In this document: piece after piece, positions 12,801-25,208 of the stretch
How positions within the stretch are numbered: the stretch's first letter is position 1
How the letters are laid out: every line of letters begins with the position of its first letter
Source of the DNA: Penelope pileata
Lineage: Eukaryota; Chordata; Aves; Galliformes; Cracidae
Length of the DNA: 64,000 nt
Reading direction: 5' to 3'
Assembly: GCA_013396635.1 (NCBI GenBank)
Contig: WBMW01000024.1
Span: 93,696 to 157,695, forward strand
Program-made: the position numbers and the translations under genes
The notes under the pieces: model-generated
Databases searched by the model: none
What the model saw: the letters and a program-made list of their open reading frames with translations, nothing else
Told to the model about the DNA's origin: nothing

Positions 12801-14270
12801 ATCACAAAATCAGTAGAAATACTGTGGAACAGTATATAGAATGTATGAAAACTTGCCCTGGATGATCTGCAGGTCTGATTTCAACTCATTTCATTATTCT
12901 TATGAACAACGCCCTTGGTCCAAGCTTACACCAGCACAAAGCTCCAAACCTTGTAGAGTCTCTCAGCCTATCTTTGCTGTTCTGCTCCCAGGAGGCAACA
13001 GTTTCAACAGTGGACCTTTGGTCAGGTCTTTGGATCCTGCTCCTGGTTCCTACTTCAATATGTTATCAAGAAGCTGAGAGCCCCCAACTCTTACCAGAGA
13101 AGCCAGGGAGATTCCTATTTGTGAGCCGGTGGTAAGAGAGATGCCAGCATGGGGATCTGTCACAGCTTTGTGAAAAATCCAGCTCTTCATTTCCTTTGCA
13201 TCTTTTCCAGGTACCCATGACAAGGCACCCATTTGAGGCCAGATGCAGCATTATGTTCAACCCAAACTGAGAGTTTCCTTCGTGTTATTAAAACAAACAA
13301 AAAACAAAAAAACATTTAGTATCTAGTTTCACTGCTGAGACATTTTTGACACCTCCATCACATTCATCTGCTATCTTTTGTCTTACTCTGGGCTTGTAAG
13401 CTCTCTGGGCCGCAGAGTTTCTCTCTACAGTGTTCCTGATTGCCACAGCAATAAGAGAAGAAAATAGTAATTACAATCTGCTGGGGTTTGTTCATAATAA
13501 TAAATAGATGCTGAATGTCTCCTCAAGTGAACAGAACCACCATGCTTCACTTTCAAAATTCTTTGATTTGAACTAATCAGTCAGAGTCATTTCGTGTGCG
13601 TATGTATGATTTCAGCTTGCTTCCCCATGAGAATGTCTTGCAAGCACAGAGAGGTTTATTTGGTGAGACATAAATACATGCTCCTAGTGCTGAACTGGGC
13701 CTTCAGAGAGCAAGCGATGGCTGCCCAGTCACAGCTGGATGACTCTGTGCTGATTAAATTGAGGGCTATTACTGCTGAAGCCACTTCCCTAATCTGCTCT
13801 TATTCATACCGAGACTGAGCAATGGTCTGAGCTAAGTGACTGCACTCCCCTGAAGGAGAAAAATCGCTGCTAAAAGAACTGGAAATACAGGTGTGAAAAG
13901 GGATTTCTTCACTCCTACCTGTCTGACCAAGTCCATGCAAAATCACTCATGAGAAGACCTCAGCACATCGATTTTACCGGCATTAACATGTTTTCCAAGC
14001 AAATCCCTGCATCTGTTTCAGTTTTCCCCAACAATACCAGTCTTGATTTTAGTTGCTTTGTGGTGGGTGTAATTAGCACAACTTGTGAATATTAAAAAGT
14101 CATCTAACAGAATGTAGAACTGTATGAGACACTACTGGTCATCAGTAAGATAGGCATGTAGAAGGTCAAAAGATCCAGAAGGTTACTTACTAATTAAATT
14201 ACTTTTGGAATAGAGGTCAGGCATATAACTACCCCAGGAAGAAAATTGTCCAGACCCCAGGGGCTGAGAA
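9816..14270. other. Non-genic unique sequence
   Basis: No gene supported. A short GA-rich tract occurs near 9840-9855. The portion 10300-11340 is less AT-rich and gives many overlapping open frames on both strands (up to 138 codons at 10667-11083, minus). None has a recognisable domain, and the overlap on several frames indicates stop-poor noncoding DNA rather than genes. Near 13290-13315 there is an A-rich CAAA-type simple stretch. No named transposon was recognised. Confidence 0.5.
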
Positions 14271-16040
14271 CTCATTGTGTTTCTATCAACCTAGAACATC
14301 TTTAACACATACAAAAGGCAAATGTACCATGACTCACTTTATTCTGCAGAACTTACAATACCTGGTGCCTCTGTCACCACCACCTGGTATTTTCTTAACA
14401 AGGGTGCCTATGAAATCTGCAGGAGCTGTGTTTACCTGTTCATGTGGGACATCTGGCCACACAGAACATCAGGCAATGCCTGCTCTGCAGAATGCTGTAT
14501 TACATTCCACTTTTCTTCCAGGTGAAGCTCAGGCTTAGTTTTGACCTGAGATACCAGTTGGGACGCCAGTTGTTCTTTGCAGTGTGAGTCTCTAATGAGA
14601 ACATTAGAAAACTTTGCTAATTGGGCTCTAGGAAGAAAAAGCACTGGAAAGGGAACCAAAGAACCTTTGTTGCTTACAAAGATGCTGAACACCTTCTCAA
14701 AAATAGAAGTCCTACCTTTGGAGGTGTTACTATCCGGACAGTGTACGCAGTCCTGTGCATACATTTGTAGTCTTGTTCTTCACATGATCAAGGGTAAACA
14801 CAGATTAGATGAATTACCCACTTGGCTGACCTTCGCCCAGGTGAGACCAGAGAAGTGGATGGTCCTTCAGCCTATGGGAGCTACAATGCTATTCCCTGAC
14901 AGTCCATGGAAAAATTGAAAACTGTCTCAGTGAAAATGTTCATTGCGTTTTCCTGGAGTTACAATCAAGAATTTCTATGCTAAGCTCTATGAACATACAG
15001 CAATGCTTATAAAAATGCAGTACTGCAGAACTGAAAAGCTTCTGTTTCAGAAAATTGTGTAAATCTTGCCTCTTCTATTATTTTCAGTAACTGTCATCTG
15101 ACCAAAAGTACAGCTTTACAGACTAAAACATACAGAATTGAAGGAAGCCAGCATATGCTATTTTAGTGAGAGTGTATTATCTGAAGTAGGCCTTCCATCT
15201 GTTCCAGACCTAATTATTACATCATCTTTATGTAGCTCGATTTATGAGTGAATTAAATGCTTATGTGAGTGCTTCATACAAAGTGAAACACAGCTGTGAC
15301 ATTTTAACAGACAGAACAGAGCTAAATGTTCTAGACACTGAATTTCATTTATCCACTGTTTACAGAAATATTCCTTTGTAGCAAATATTTTTGCCACTCT
15401 CTTAGTAATACACAATTGTACTTTGAAGAACCATAAAGCATCCATGTGGATTGCAATAAAATACTGAATATTTTTATCTGACAAAGAAAAGACTGTGAGC
15501 TTAGTGATCAAAACAGCCATCTCTATTAAAAGCATTCAGATAGTTCTTCCTAACTTAGCTGTTGCCAAACAAAGACAGATTAAGATTAATTGCAGTAATT
15601 AAGCAAAGGGACAGGGTACAGCATTAGTAGGAGCAGCGTATCACATTCTTTTTTTCCAGATATTTTATGTGTCAGGAAAACAGAAAATCACATGGCCTCT
15701 AGTTAGACTACAAATTTCTACAAAAATTAACTCTTTAGCTGATACTGATTTACAAGGCATTCACATGCATAGTTTACCATAGCATATATTTCTTTAAAAA
15801 TTACTAGCTGCTGAAAGCAACACAGATGTAGAACATATTTCTTGATCAGATTATAGTCTCTAAAGTAATTTCATGTGAGCATTTTTTTAACTTGCAATTT
15901 TTGTGTTTGGGTTCAAAATTTGTTTGATAAGTTTAATTGAAAAGAGTCAGAATATTGATAACAGTCTAGTCTAACCTCTTGTTGAAAACCAAATAAGGAA
16001 TTAGCACCATTTTCTTTTTACTTTTTCTCCATGCAGTTCT
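14271..16040. other. Non-genic unique sequence
   Basis: No gene supported. Open frames at 14275-14918 overlap on both strands and have no domain. 15560-15610 is AT-rich with clustered ATTAA/TAATTA cores and an ACAAAG motif. It is noted among the findings as a weak candidate regulatory element. Confidence 0.5.
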
Positions 16041-16126
16041 TTTCTTACTTTTGGGTTGTGGTTGGGATTTGTTGTCTTGCTTTTGTTTTGGTTTGGCTGT
16101 TGGTGTTTTTTTCTGTTTGTTTGCTT
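16041..16126. repeat. T/G-rich low-complexity tract
   Basis: The plus strand is almost only T and G over this interval, in irregular TTTTG, TTGG and GTTTG units, with very few A or C. It is low-complexity DNA rather than a perfect microsatellite. Open frames through it are compositional artefacts. Confidence 0.75.
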
Positions 16127-19100
16127 CAAAGGACATGCATGCTGCCTGAAGCCAGTTTTGGTCACATAATGGGCTCAGGTTACAATGTCACTAGGTGCAC
16201 AGCAGGGCATTGCAAGTTAACTGTATTGCATTTACAAGACTTGACTGTATACTCATCACAAACCCCAGGACACTGGTTGTTTCCTCATAATAGAAAATAA
16301 AGGACAGCTTAATCTCCCCAAAAACACACCTTGTAAGGGTGGAGGGCCAGAATAAAAGATTCTGCTCATATTTAGGACACCACTAGTCTTTGTCTGATAG
16401 AGTACAGGCTTTGCATATCTCCTGTGCACCTCGAAACCTCCTGCTTTCCCAGGATACTTCCTCCCATCCCTTTTGTCCGCAGACAGCTGATTACCAAAAC
16501 AGCCTCTTCTTAGAAGGACATGGACAGAGATTATTTCAATTAAAAAAAGTATAATTCCTCTTATCTCCACTTCAGTGTGGCATAAACACACACTGTTTTG
16601 GCAGCATTGATGCAGCTAAGGCTTTGTCATTAGTCAATGGATGAGAAATACACAGATTAAGAAATCAATAGGCAGTTTTGCAGGCAGAAAGGGAGCAGAA
16701 AATAAACAGAGCTGTTTCTATAAAGTAAATATGTATTTTCCTCATTTAAGCTTTTAACTAGAGAGTCAATCTGATGCTGGAAAGAAAACTCTAAGCATAA
16801 CTGAGGAAGGGGGAATGTGTCCCTTGCAAATAATTTCCCATGAATAGTTGCCTGCTCTGGCATCTTTTGATCGAGCTATTTCTAGAGCTAACCCTTTGCT
16901 TGTAAATACTGATGCTAATCTTGTTTCAGAAATGTTTCATCTTGGCAAGACATTAATAAACACTGTACCAGAAAATGTCTGGCGTCCAGCCATGCACAAA
17001 TCTGTGTTTTAATAGATGGATCAACAGTGGAGGTAGGTAAAGACCGGAAGACAGATTCCCAGATGCGTTGGTGGCACTTAAGATGCATTTTGATCCAGTA
17101 AAGCCCTGGTTTGGCTTTCCGTAAACATCTGCACAAGACAAATTATCTTGTGTTAATGCTTCTAGAAAAATACCAGTTTGCATGCTGAAGTTTGCTTGAT
17201 GAGAAAAGAAAATTTGATTTGACGGAGAGAGCAGGCACTCTGTGATGGTGTCATCATACAGCGGGAAAGCACAGGTAAAGAAATGGGATACCTCTTCACA
17301 CTCCTGGGCTACAAATTCTCTAACAATTATAGAACCTTTCACTGCAAACTATTCACTGAATGCTTACAGGAAGGCAATCAGTTGGATAGGCCAAAAGTGA
17401 ATAGTGATTTCAAACTCCAAGCTTCCTTAAAGGGGTCTGATTGTCAGGAGCCAAGGTATTTAAAAGTGTCTCGTTCTTCAGTTGCTTTTGAAAACCATCA
17501 CATACATTACAATCTGCTAAATAAGGAGCAAATTAAAGGAAGTTGTCTCTCATTGCAATTAACTGTTATTACTAGTTGTGGTGTTGTTAAAATAAAGATT
17601 GGCAGCCTGTGCTAAACAGCCAGAGAGAGGTCCCCAGAGCTGTAGAAAGTTTCATACAAATGCAAAGCGTGTTGTTCAAAAGAGACAAATTCAGGTCAAA
17701 ATAGCTTCCAATCTGAGTAGTGCATGAAAAGAACAGAAATAAATGTTACTTTTGTTATTCAGAGTTTAGCCATCAATGAACTTTGACCACATATCTGGAA
17801 CTAGAGGCTTTCTCACCCCTTATTCCAGGTGAAGAGTATTAATAGCAGCAAGTGTCACTGCGGGGAAGTGGTGAGCAGGTCGTCAGTACACCCTGTTGTT
17901 GATAAGAGCGATCCCTGTCCAGCTGAAGAGAGAGCCTCAGCTGACAAACAAATTGCTTTTGTTTGATCTTGCTACTGCAGCCATGTAGGGAAAGGTGCCA
18001 AGTAGGATTTTGAAGTAGCCTTTTAATAGCAGATTGCTAACATGAGAGGTTGCTCTGAGTGGAAACACAACACACACTGAGGGAGATGTTTTGCCTGATG
18101 TAGGAAGGCTTACCCTTTTCTAATATAAGATGATGCATATGGCATATATAATTGAAGACAACTTTAGATTCTTTTTTATCTCAGGAAGTATCTGAATTGT
18201 GGCCTGATCATTTGTATGTGGCATCGTGCAGCCTATAGGAACAAAAATACTTGTTTTTTGTATTACATAGAGATAGTAAAAATCCCAGACAGAATCTGGC
18301 AGGGACCATATTCAACTCCTTTTTTCTGTAGCTATTCCTTAGACTCTTACAACCAGCAGAATATTTATGCAATATATTTAAGATAAATTATTAAAAATAC
18401 AGACAGTTATATCATGATTCTGCTTCCTTCTGATAACAAGAGAAATGTGCTTTACGATAAAATCAACAACTCGTTACAGAAGTCACCATCTAGTGGTGCT
18501 TAAGTACATGTACTGCTGCTGTCCAAGTTTAGAAGTTAAATAAACCTGTGGTTTTAAGGACTCAAAATAATGTCTTCAGTTTGGCTGAGGATGAATTTGT
18601 GAACTTACAGCCCGCCTCTCAGTGAATGTATACAAGGTATGTAATATTAAAATATATAATAACGTTTTCTTCGTTTTATATGCATCCATTAATATATTAG
18701 TGTACCATTACCCATTTTAAGAAAATTTGGTGTTACTCTGTGCAAAACATTTAAATTGAAGCTTTAATTAATGTATTTTAAATGACGGATTACAACAGTG
18801 AAACAAAGAGGAGTCTTCGTGGGCTGTTTCTTTTATCCTTCTTGTCATCTCTGTGTGCACTTACATACACCGCAGTTCTTATTGTACATCTATAGCTATA
18901 CGTATTTCTGCAGCTGGTGCTCCACAGCATGCATCTGAATGCATCTGTTTCTGACCAGCCAACTCAACTGCAGAGAGAAACTTGTGGTTAACTAGAGCTA
19001 CTCTGTAACAAGAGACATTTCCCCTAGTGCTACCCTCTGTTCAGAGGGAAAGCTATTAGGACTGACAAAGAGTAGCTCATTCGTGCTCATTATATTCAGC

Positions 19101-21272
19101 ACCCTCACGGATGAAGCATTTTTTCATTTCTCAGTTGTGATAAAAACCGAGGACAAATACAGCATTATACTCTATTCAGCTATATCTAAAAACGTTCTGA
19201 ATTTATTTCCCCCTAAAGAAAAGCTGTATGCAAGCCAGCAGCCTTTCCCCCAACAGTCTACCTTTCCTATTTGCATTTATATTTAGCATCATCACTCAGA
19301 GACAAACCTTTGAGACCTTATTTAACTTTTATCCAATCTCACTTCCTGCATTAGTCACCATATGAGATTTGTCTGACTAAGAACTAAATTAAAACTTCAC
19401 ACAGAGGATGTGCACTGGAACTTCCTGATGAAAAAAAAGAATCACATGGCAAACAGGATTATAATGACAGATTACAAAGGTGCATGTTGGCAAGCTATGG
19501 CATTTCTGCTCTTAGGCTTCCAAAGCATTGGGGGATAGATACATTGGTTGCAGCTGGAGGTGGAAAAATGAGGTAGGCATGATGAGTGGAAGGCTGGTCT
19601 GCAGATAAACAACTGTGATTAGCATTTGGCAACATGGAGCTTTTGTTGCTGGGACTCCCATGGAAAGAGCAGAATCATCTGTCACAGAAGCTAATACAAG
19701 GTGATAATAAAGGCTGTCTTACCCCCTTCACTGCGAGGTTGCTAACCTGACCTCTTTACAATGCATTGGTATCATCTATTTTGGGGAGGCATTTCTTATG
19801 GAGGCCTCTGCCAAGGCATTGCTGTGAAACATCTTGCCACAGGGGAGTGCTGCAGTGACAGAACCAGACATCACTAAAGGCAGGAGCACAAAGAAAAGAA
19901 AGTATCTAATAAAACATCTTGCAAGCTCTGGAGATGAATCTTTGAAAACTTAATCTGCAAAACAAAGATTTATAACTGTCACCATCTTTCAGTTCCTGCC
20001 TCCTTGTACTGAAATCTGGAAGAAGAGCGAGAAGGATAACTTTCTGTGTAGACTCTTTAGATTTTGTTCCTTCAGTGGCAGCTCAGCCACAGTACCTGCC
20101 CAAATTTTTTATACTATTGCAAAGGCAAATAAAATATTTTACTCTAAATTCCTCCATTTAGCTACTGCATTTTAGTTACATTTACCTTTCATTAAGAGCA
20201 GGCATTTGGCCAGTTACTGCAGTCCAGCTCAAGTGAGGTGACTTCATCTGTCTTACTTGCCTGCTTCAATATTTAAAGTCTGCCTCTGTGGTCCTCCATG
20301 GAGTCTGAGAAGGGGAGGAAAGCCAAAAGAAATTGTCTCAGACTCTGGTATCCTGAGAGCCCTGGTGTCAATGAGAGGAACGTTGTCATTCCCAGATTGT
20401 GAATTACACTTAAAACTCAATTTAGTCCTCTCCTGGATACATTTCCTGGGTTACTATATTCTTTTCTTTTCTAATGACACCCTTATAAGCAGCCAAAAAT
20501 ACCTCCTACATGACCTCTCCTCCCAACACTCTTACAAAATTGCTTTTTGCAGATGTAGTCTAAAGGGCAAGATAGAGCAATTAAAGTTGCACAAGCATAG
20601 AAGAAATAAAACCAGAAACACTTCGGAAGAGAAAGATAAGCACCAACAGAGACTCTAAAAGAACAACGTGGATTTAGGGACCACTGAGGCTCCATCACCA
20701 CTCCAGTAAGAACATGGAAAGGATGGGCAGCAAGAGTTAGCAGCCAAATCTGCAGGCGGTACAAGCAAGCATTGTGTGTGGAGAAGTCATGAAACTATGC
20801 TGATTTACAACAACAGGGACTGAAGACTGCTGCTAGGAAGGAGTCTATAACAGCCCTGCAATGCACAGATTTTACTTTCTCTGGAGAATACTGTTTCATT
20901 CCCTCCCCAATTTGTCAGTGACTGCTCCCTGGTGAGAATGTGAAGAAGTTGTCAGGTCTATTAACCTTAACAAATGTAAATACGAACTCAAAATGTGGAA
21001 AAATGCTCTCATCTGATGTGAATTTCATTCCAAGAGACTGCTGAGTTAAACAGTCACTTATGCAGCAGAAACAGGAACGGCAGCCACTGAGAAATAAAAT
21101 TGTTCATCTCATTCTTTTTGGGTTGTCCTTTCTGCCTGTTTCTTGGCTTGGTTGGCACCTCACAGAAGCAGCTGCATTGAAGGAGGTTTCTTTCACAGTG
21201 GAGTCACTTGTGTGGTTTGTCACAAATAGTTTACTTTCTTCTCCACTCAAGACTGTTCACAATTTTTCAATA
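16127..21272. other. Non-genic unique sequence
   Basis: No gene supported. 18350-18420 and 18640-18790 are very AT-rich. At 17945-17965 there is a perfect 8-base inverted repeat with a 5-base spacer that has the form of paired SOX/FOX-type sites (see findings). Open frames of up to 133 codons (20257-20658, plus) have no domain and lack exon context. Confidence 0.5.
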
Positions 21273-21303
21273 TATGTATGTCACTCAGAAAGTAATGACT
21301 CCT
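21273..21303 (+). repeat. Mariner left terminal inverted repeat
   Basis: These 31 bases start with TA and contain the core CAGAAAGTAATGACTCCT. They pair, as an inverted repeat, with 21761-21791: the outer 11 bases are poorly conserved (3 matches) and the inner 20 are well conserved (16 matches). The diverged outer end suggests an old, immobile copy. Confidence 0.85.
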
Positions 21304-21305
21304 AT

Positions 21306-21602
21306 TTATTTCCATGGAAACTGCAACAGATACAAAGAGCACAATAACACTATTTGGTAGAGCAAATTCTCAGCTACAAAACACCATCTTTCAACATAGG
21401 CATCACCAGTAGCTGTGCATTTTCACCAGCAACGAACAAGAGCGTGCATGCCACGCTCATGAACACCTTAAACACACCACCACCGCCTCACTGTGCTCAC
21501 ATCCCCTGTTTGGTCTCCAGAAACATTCAGCAAGTGTTATGAATCCCAATGGGCACAGTTTTTTTCTGCACGGAGGAATTCGGTTCCACACCTTTGCTTC
21601 AT
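21306..21602 (-). pseudogene. Mariner transposase remnant, catalytic core deleted
   Basis: Read on the minus strand, an ATG at 21602 begins MKQRCGTEFLRAEK, which looks like the first helix of a mariner DNA-binding domain. A frameshift follows at the A/T-run near 21560. Then GDVSTVRRW (21505-21479) appears, as in the second helix-turn-helix, followed closely by a TAA stop. After a short gap the frame reads GDAYVERW and FVAENLLYQIV, matching the C-terminal end of mariner transposases of this type, with a stop at 21306-21308. The DDD/DDE catalytic domain of about 200 residues, normally between these parts, is absent, so the element carries an internal deletion plus later frameshift and stop mutations. 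It encodes no active enzyme. The family assignment is firm; the exact deletion junction, somewhere around 21430-21480, is my estimate. Confidence 0.8.
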
Positions 21603-21760
21603 CCGCGCTTCCATGTCAGATGCCATTGTGTCAGAATGCCCCTCTGCTGCCATCTGTCACACAGGAACAACATGGAACAGAATATTGGTGGGAAGGTTCA
21701 CGCTCTACTGCCATACCACCAACACCTGCCTCTGATTTTGTGGGCCAACATAATAAAAGT

Positions 21761-21791
21761 AGGAGGCGTTACTTTCAAAGCAGCCCTTGTA
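21761..21791 (-). repeat. Mariner right terminal inverted repeat
   Basis: This is the partner of the left terminal repeat. Read on the minus strand it begins TACAAGGGCTGCTTTGAAAG and continues to the GCCTCCT core. It lies next to the 5' leader of the transposase remnant, so it marks the 5' end of the element as transcribed. Confidence 0.85.
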
Positions 21792-24700
21792 CCTGCAGAC
21801 AAATCTCACCTACTCACTCATTCACAAAGCTGCTGGTAGGAGCAATCCCTATGCTCAGTTTCTGTAGCATCTGACTGGAGCCAGGAGTCACATTCCCTTT
21901 TTTCTCTTCTCTGAAGGAATAGCGCGTTCCCTGTTCCCTGCCCCCCACTGAAAAAGGAGTCCCTTTGCCTGTTACAGGTTATCTTCAAATGTGGGGAACT
22001 GCATGGCATTAGAGTTTGGAGTGTGACTTAGTTTGGGATCGCGTCTATGAACATATTTGCAATAAAAACAAGTAAATAAAAAGAGAGTTATCCACATTTC
22101 CTTTAGGGCCATGGCTGGACAGATGCACAATGTCCTGAGGGATCATACTGTGCTGTGGTTAGGATGCCAGGAGGTGTGGGAAGTGATTTGTTTCTCCTTG
22201 TGAGAATGCTTTTCCTAAAGAGCTCCTAGAATGGACCATTATCCTGGAAGGGATGGGATGGGGCTAGAGGGAAGACTGGGCTAGGGAATTCACTTGGCAG
22301 ATTTCTGCATTTCCCACCAACGTACACATACATGCTTGCAAGAAACTCTGGATACGATCCCACTAAGATTCAGTTTGTGATTTGGGCTGACCAGGACTTG
22401 CAAAGTAATTCTGCGCCTTTCTGCAGCATAAGGAAGAGAGGATCCAATGTTCAGCTATTGCTGTCCGATTCAGCTGACTGAGAACCAGGTACATTCAGAG
22501 ATCAAAAACTGAGCACTGCAATGTTTACGAAGTTAGAGGCCAGGCTCTGCTTGGTGCTCACAAGGCTGTATAAAGTGCTGAATGGGGCTTGGGCAGGTGG
22601 GCTGCAGAACTTGTCACAGATCAGGGCTATACATCTTGCTCCTCCACCTGCACCTCTGTTGTCCACCTCCCTGACAGCAGCATGGCACACACTCCTGCAT
22701 CTCAACAGTTACAATGTTAACCCAGTGTCCTGGGTTATTCTGCTTGGAGAAGGGGAACAGTGAGGATGAAGCACTGAATACTGCTGTGGTGCGCCCACCT
22801 CTTCCACCTCTTAGACGGGGTAGAAACCGCTGACCAAAGTTTGTTAATCCAACCCTGTAAGTGCAGGAGTATAACTGAGGATTGCTGTGTGCTGAGTTCA
22901 GGAGTCCAAACATGGAGATGGGAGATGCCAAAAGCAGAGCTGGGGAGAGAGACTCAAACTTTGCCCTTTCCTTGGCCTAACCTGCAGTTAGCTGTGAAGG
23001 TGGGATTCAGCCTCCAAGATCTCGATGAGGGCTCACGCATCGGTACTGTTTTCAAGCACTGGCAAGTACATCACTTCCTCATACTGCAGGGCAGCAAGAG
23101 AAGAGGGAGGATTTTTGCTTATCAGCCTAGAGAACGAGGGTACTTGCCCAGCTACCAGGCTTTGAACTTCTGAGAGAGCCAACAAAATGGGAATGCAAAA
23201 GCAATAGGAGAGTTGCCTTTATACAGAAGAATATTCACGAATCATTTCCCTGCTATATTGGCACAACTTTGCTCGAGTAGACAAAGGATCAAACAAGACA
23301 TATATAACAGAATAGCTTAAAATGTTTAAAGGATACATGCACACTAGGTCCCTCTAGCTCCATTTGCATTTGGATGCAAAAATCTATTTGTTTTTACTGT
23401 GCTTCTCTTCCATTAAAAAGCAATTTAAACTTCTATGGAGATTTGCTTTCATTTTTAAACTTTCTTCTGTTTGTTGGTTTCCAAGTCAGAGGCAAAATGG
23501 ATAGCCCTTCATTTTATTTAGCACAAAATGAATTAGGAGAAAGTGGGACCTCTAGGAATAAAAAGCCTTCAGACTGTATGTTCATGTAAGTGTAAAATGT
23601 ACTGCAAGGCACAGTGCTTCTCCAATTTTGCTACACATTTGTAATAATAAAAGAATGGACTCTGAGGAGAAGTGAGCCGTGAGCTGTGTGATTTGAACAG
23701 TTACATTAACACACAATAAAAAGGTGCAAAGGTTCAAGGCAGTTAATAGGGAAAAAAATGCAGCCCAGAAATGCGTAAAAAGGCAGTAAATGAAAGACTG
23801 GATGGCATGGTTGATAAATGCACATCTAAACTGATTTCCATTTGAAAACAAATAAAAGCTTGCAGTTCTGACTATAGCAGGGGAAGGAAGGCAGGAGCAA
23901 ATGAGCAGACAAAGAAATGAAGGAAGGATCGTATGCATCACAACGCACTATTTATCAGTGCCTGGATAAAACACAGTGTGGGAATGAATGGGAACTGGTA
24001 CCAAGATGATAATTTGCAACACAGAGATACACAGAACATTCTGTCGGTGTTTGGTAGAAGGGAAAACTAATGCCTGAGTCATTTAGAAAGCACTGACAGT
24101 CTGTTCGTAATACCCACATCTGTCACACTGCACTCTGTTGTAATCACACTCCTCTTGATGGGAATGGAGAAGATTATGTACGTCCCCAGGGAAGGATGTA
24201 CTCATATGAATCTGCAGATGACATTCAAAGAACAGTCCACTAAGAACTTGCCTAATTCAAGAAGCAATAGAGCATATAGTGCCAGCAAACCACGTCCCAT
24301 ATATAACAAAGCTAAAAATGGAGAGGCAGACTCATCCCTGAACAGACCTCCAATAACCAACTGAAAGCCAGAGAGCTGTAACTTTGAGGAAAATACCTAA
24401 CTCCTTCTTTCTGAGTTGCACACAGCTAACTGAGTCTTAAGGAGCAGGACTTATAGCTTGAGGTGTAGTTTTGAACAAATGTAAATCATAGGACTGTGAA
24501 TGCTGCAAGGCTTTGTTTGGGGTGTGGAAACAAGAAACTTGACATTTCACTTGCTTTGTGCTGGAATGTATAATTTAGTCTAGGTTTACTCAAAACTTGG
24601 CCATATTTTGAATGCAACCCAAACTGGCAATTTAGGATTTTGAAACCTCTGCCAGCCTAAGCTTACCAGAAACAGAACAAGCTTCAGAAAAATTAGCTGG

Positions 24701-25189
24701 TCAAAGATTTGGACCTTTAACATTCAACTGCTGCAAATAGTTCCAACTCCAATCTTAAGGAATGAGAGGAGTCTTTTTGCTTTTAATATGAACACGTCGC
24801 GTAACTATAATCTTATGTCCCTTTGTATGGCAGTCTGGTTGCACAGATAGCTCAGAGGGTATGCTTGGAGACAGAGTAGGATAAAATACTTAGAAGGAAG
24901 TCTCGCTTATTGAATATCTAGAAGAAAAAAAGCATCTGTACTTCAATTTGAAAAGTATCTGACACAAAATGTCTATCCACTATGAAGAAAAAAATCATTT
25001 TAAAGACTGAAACACACTGAATTGTAAGACTCAAGCACATAATTCAAATTCTGGGATTATTTGTGAATATTTCCTGCTATTCTCTCTTCTTTGAGGTAAA
25101 CTGTATTGAAAACAAGCTATAGTACTTGCAGTTTAAACTCAGTGCTAAATGATTATATTCCAGGCTCACTATGTAGCTCAGCTTTCTGG
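21792..25189. other. Non-genic unique sequence
   Basis: No gene supported. 22520-23170 is somewhat less AT-rich and gives overlapping open frames on both strands (up to 110 codons) with no domain. An open frame at 23582-23941 on the minus strand (119 codons) is leucine- and cysteine-rich, without recognisable similarity. A TAGCTCAGAGGG string near 24849 resembles an RNA polymerase III A box but has no matching B box. Confidence 0.5.
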
Positions 25190-25208
25190 AAAAAAAAAAA
25201 AAAAAAAA
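25190..25208 (+). repeat. A-run of 19
   Basis: Uninterrupted A from 25190 to 25208. I looked upstream for a LINE or processed-transcript body and saw none: there is no AATAAA-type signal in the 30 bases before it and no coding frame. It is therefore recorded as a simple homopolymer. Confidence 0.9.

Larger units (their letters stand above)
21273..21791 (-). mobile_element. Mariner DNA transposon, Galluhop-like, internally deleted
   Basis: This is a non-autonomous Tc1/mariner element of about 0.52 kb. The terminal inverted repeats are 31 bases, 21273-21303 and the reverse complement of 21761-21791. They align without gaps, and 16 of the inner 20 positions match, around the core GAAAGTAA-GxCTCCT. 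Both ends carry the TA expected for mariner target duplication (21273-21274 and 21790-21791). The sequence closely matches what I remember of the chicken mariner Galluhop, including the spacing of its internal blocks. On the minus strand it holds a short leader and then remnants of the transposase N- and C-termini with the middle missing, so it could only have moved by using transposase supplied in trans. Galluhop copies are known from chicken and relatives, which supports a galliform source. Confidence 0.92.

Noticed and set aside
15960..16010. GTCTAGTCTAACCTCTTGTTG resembling a reversed CR1 3' UTR
   Set aside because: Only about 20 bases of similarity, with none of the flanking CR1 landmarks. 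Could be chance or a remnant too decayed to call.
24841..24870. TAGCTCAGAGGG matching an RNA polymerase III A box
   Set aside because: No B box in the following 60 bases and no tRNA fold. A 12-base match is expected by chance.
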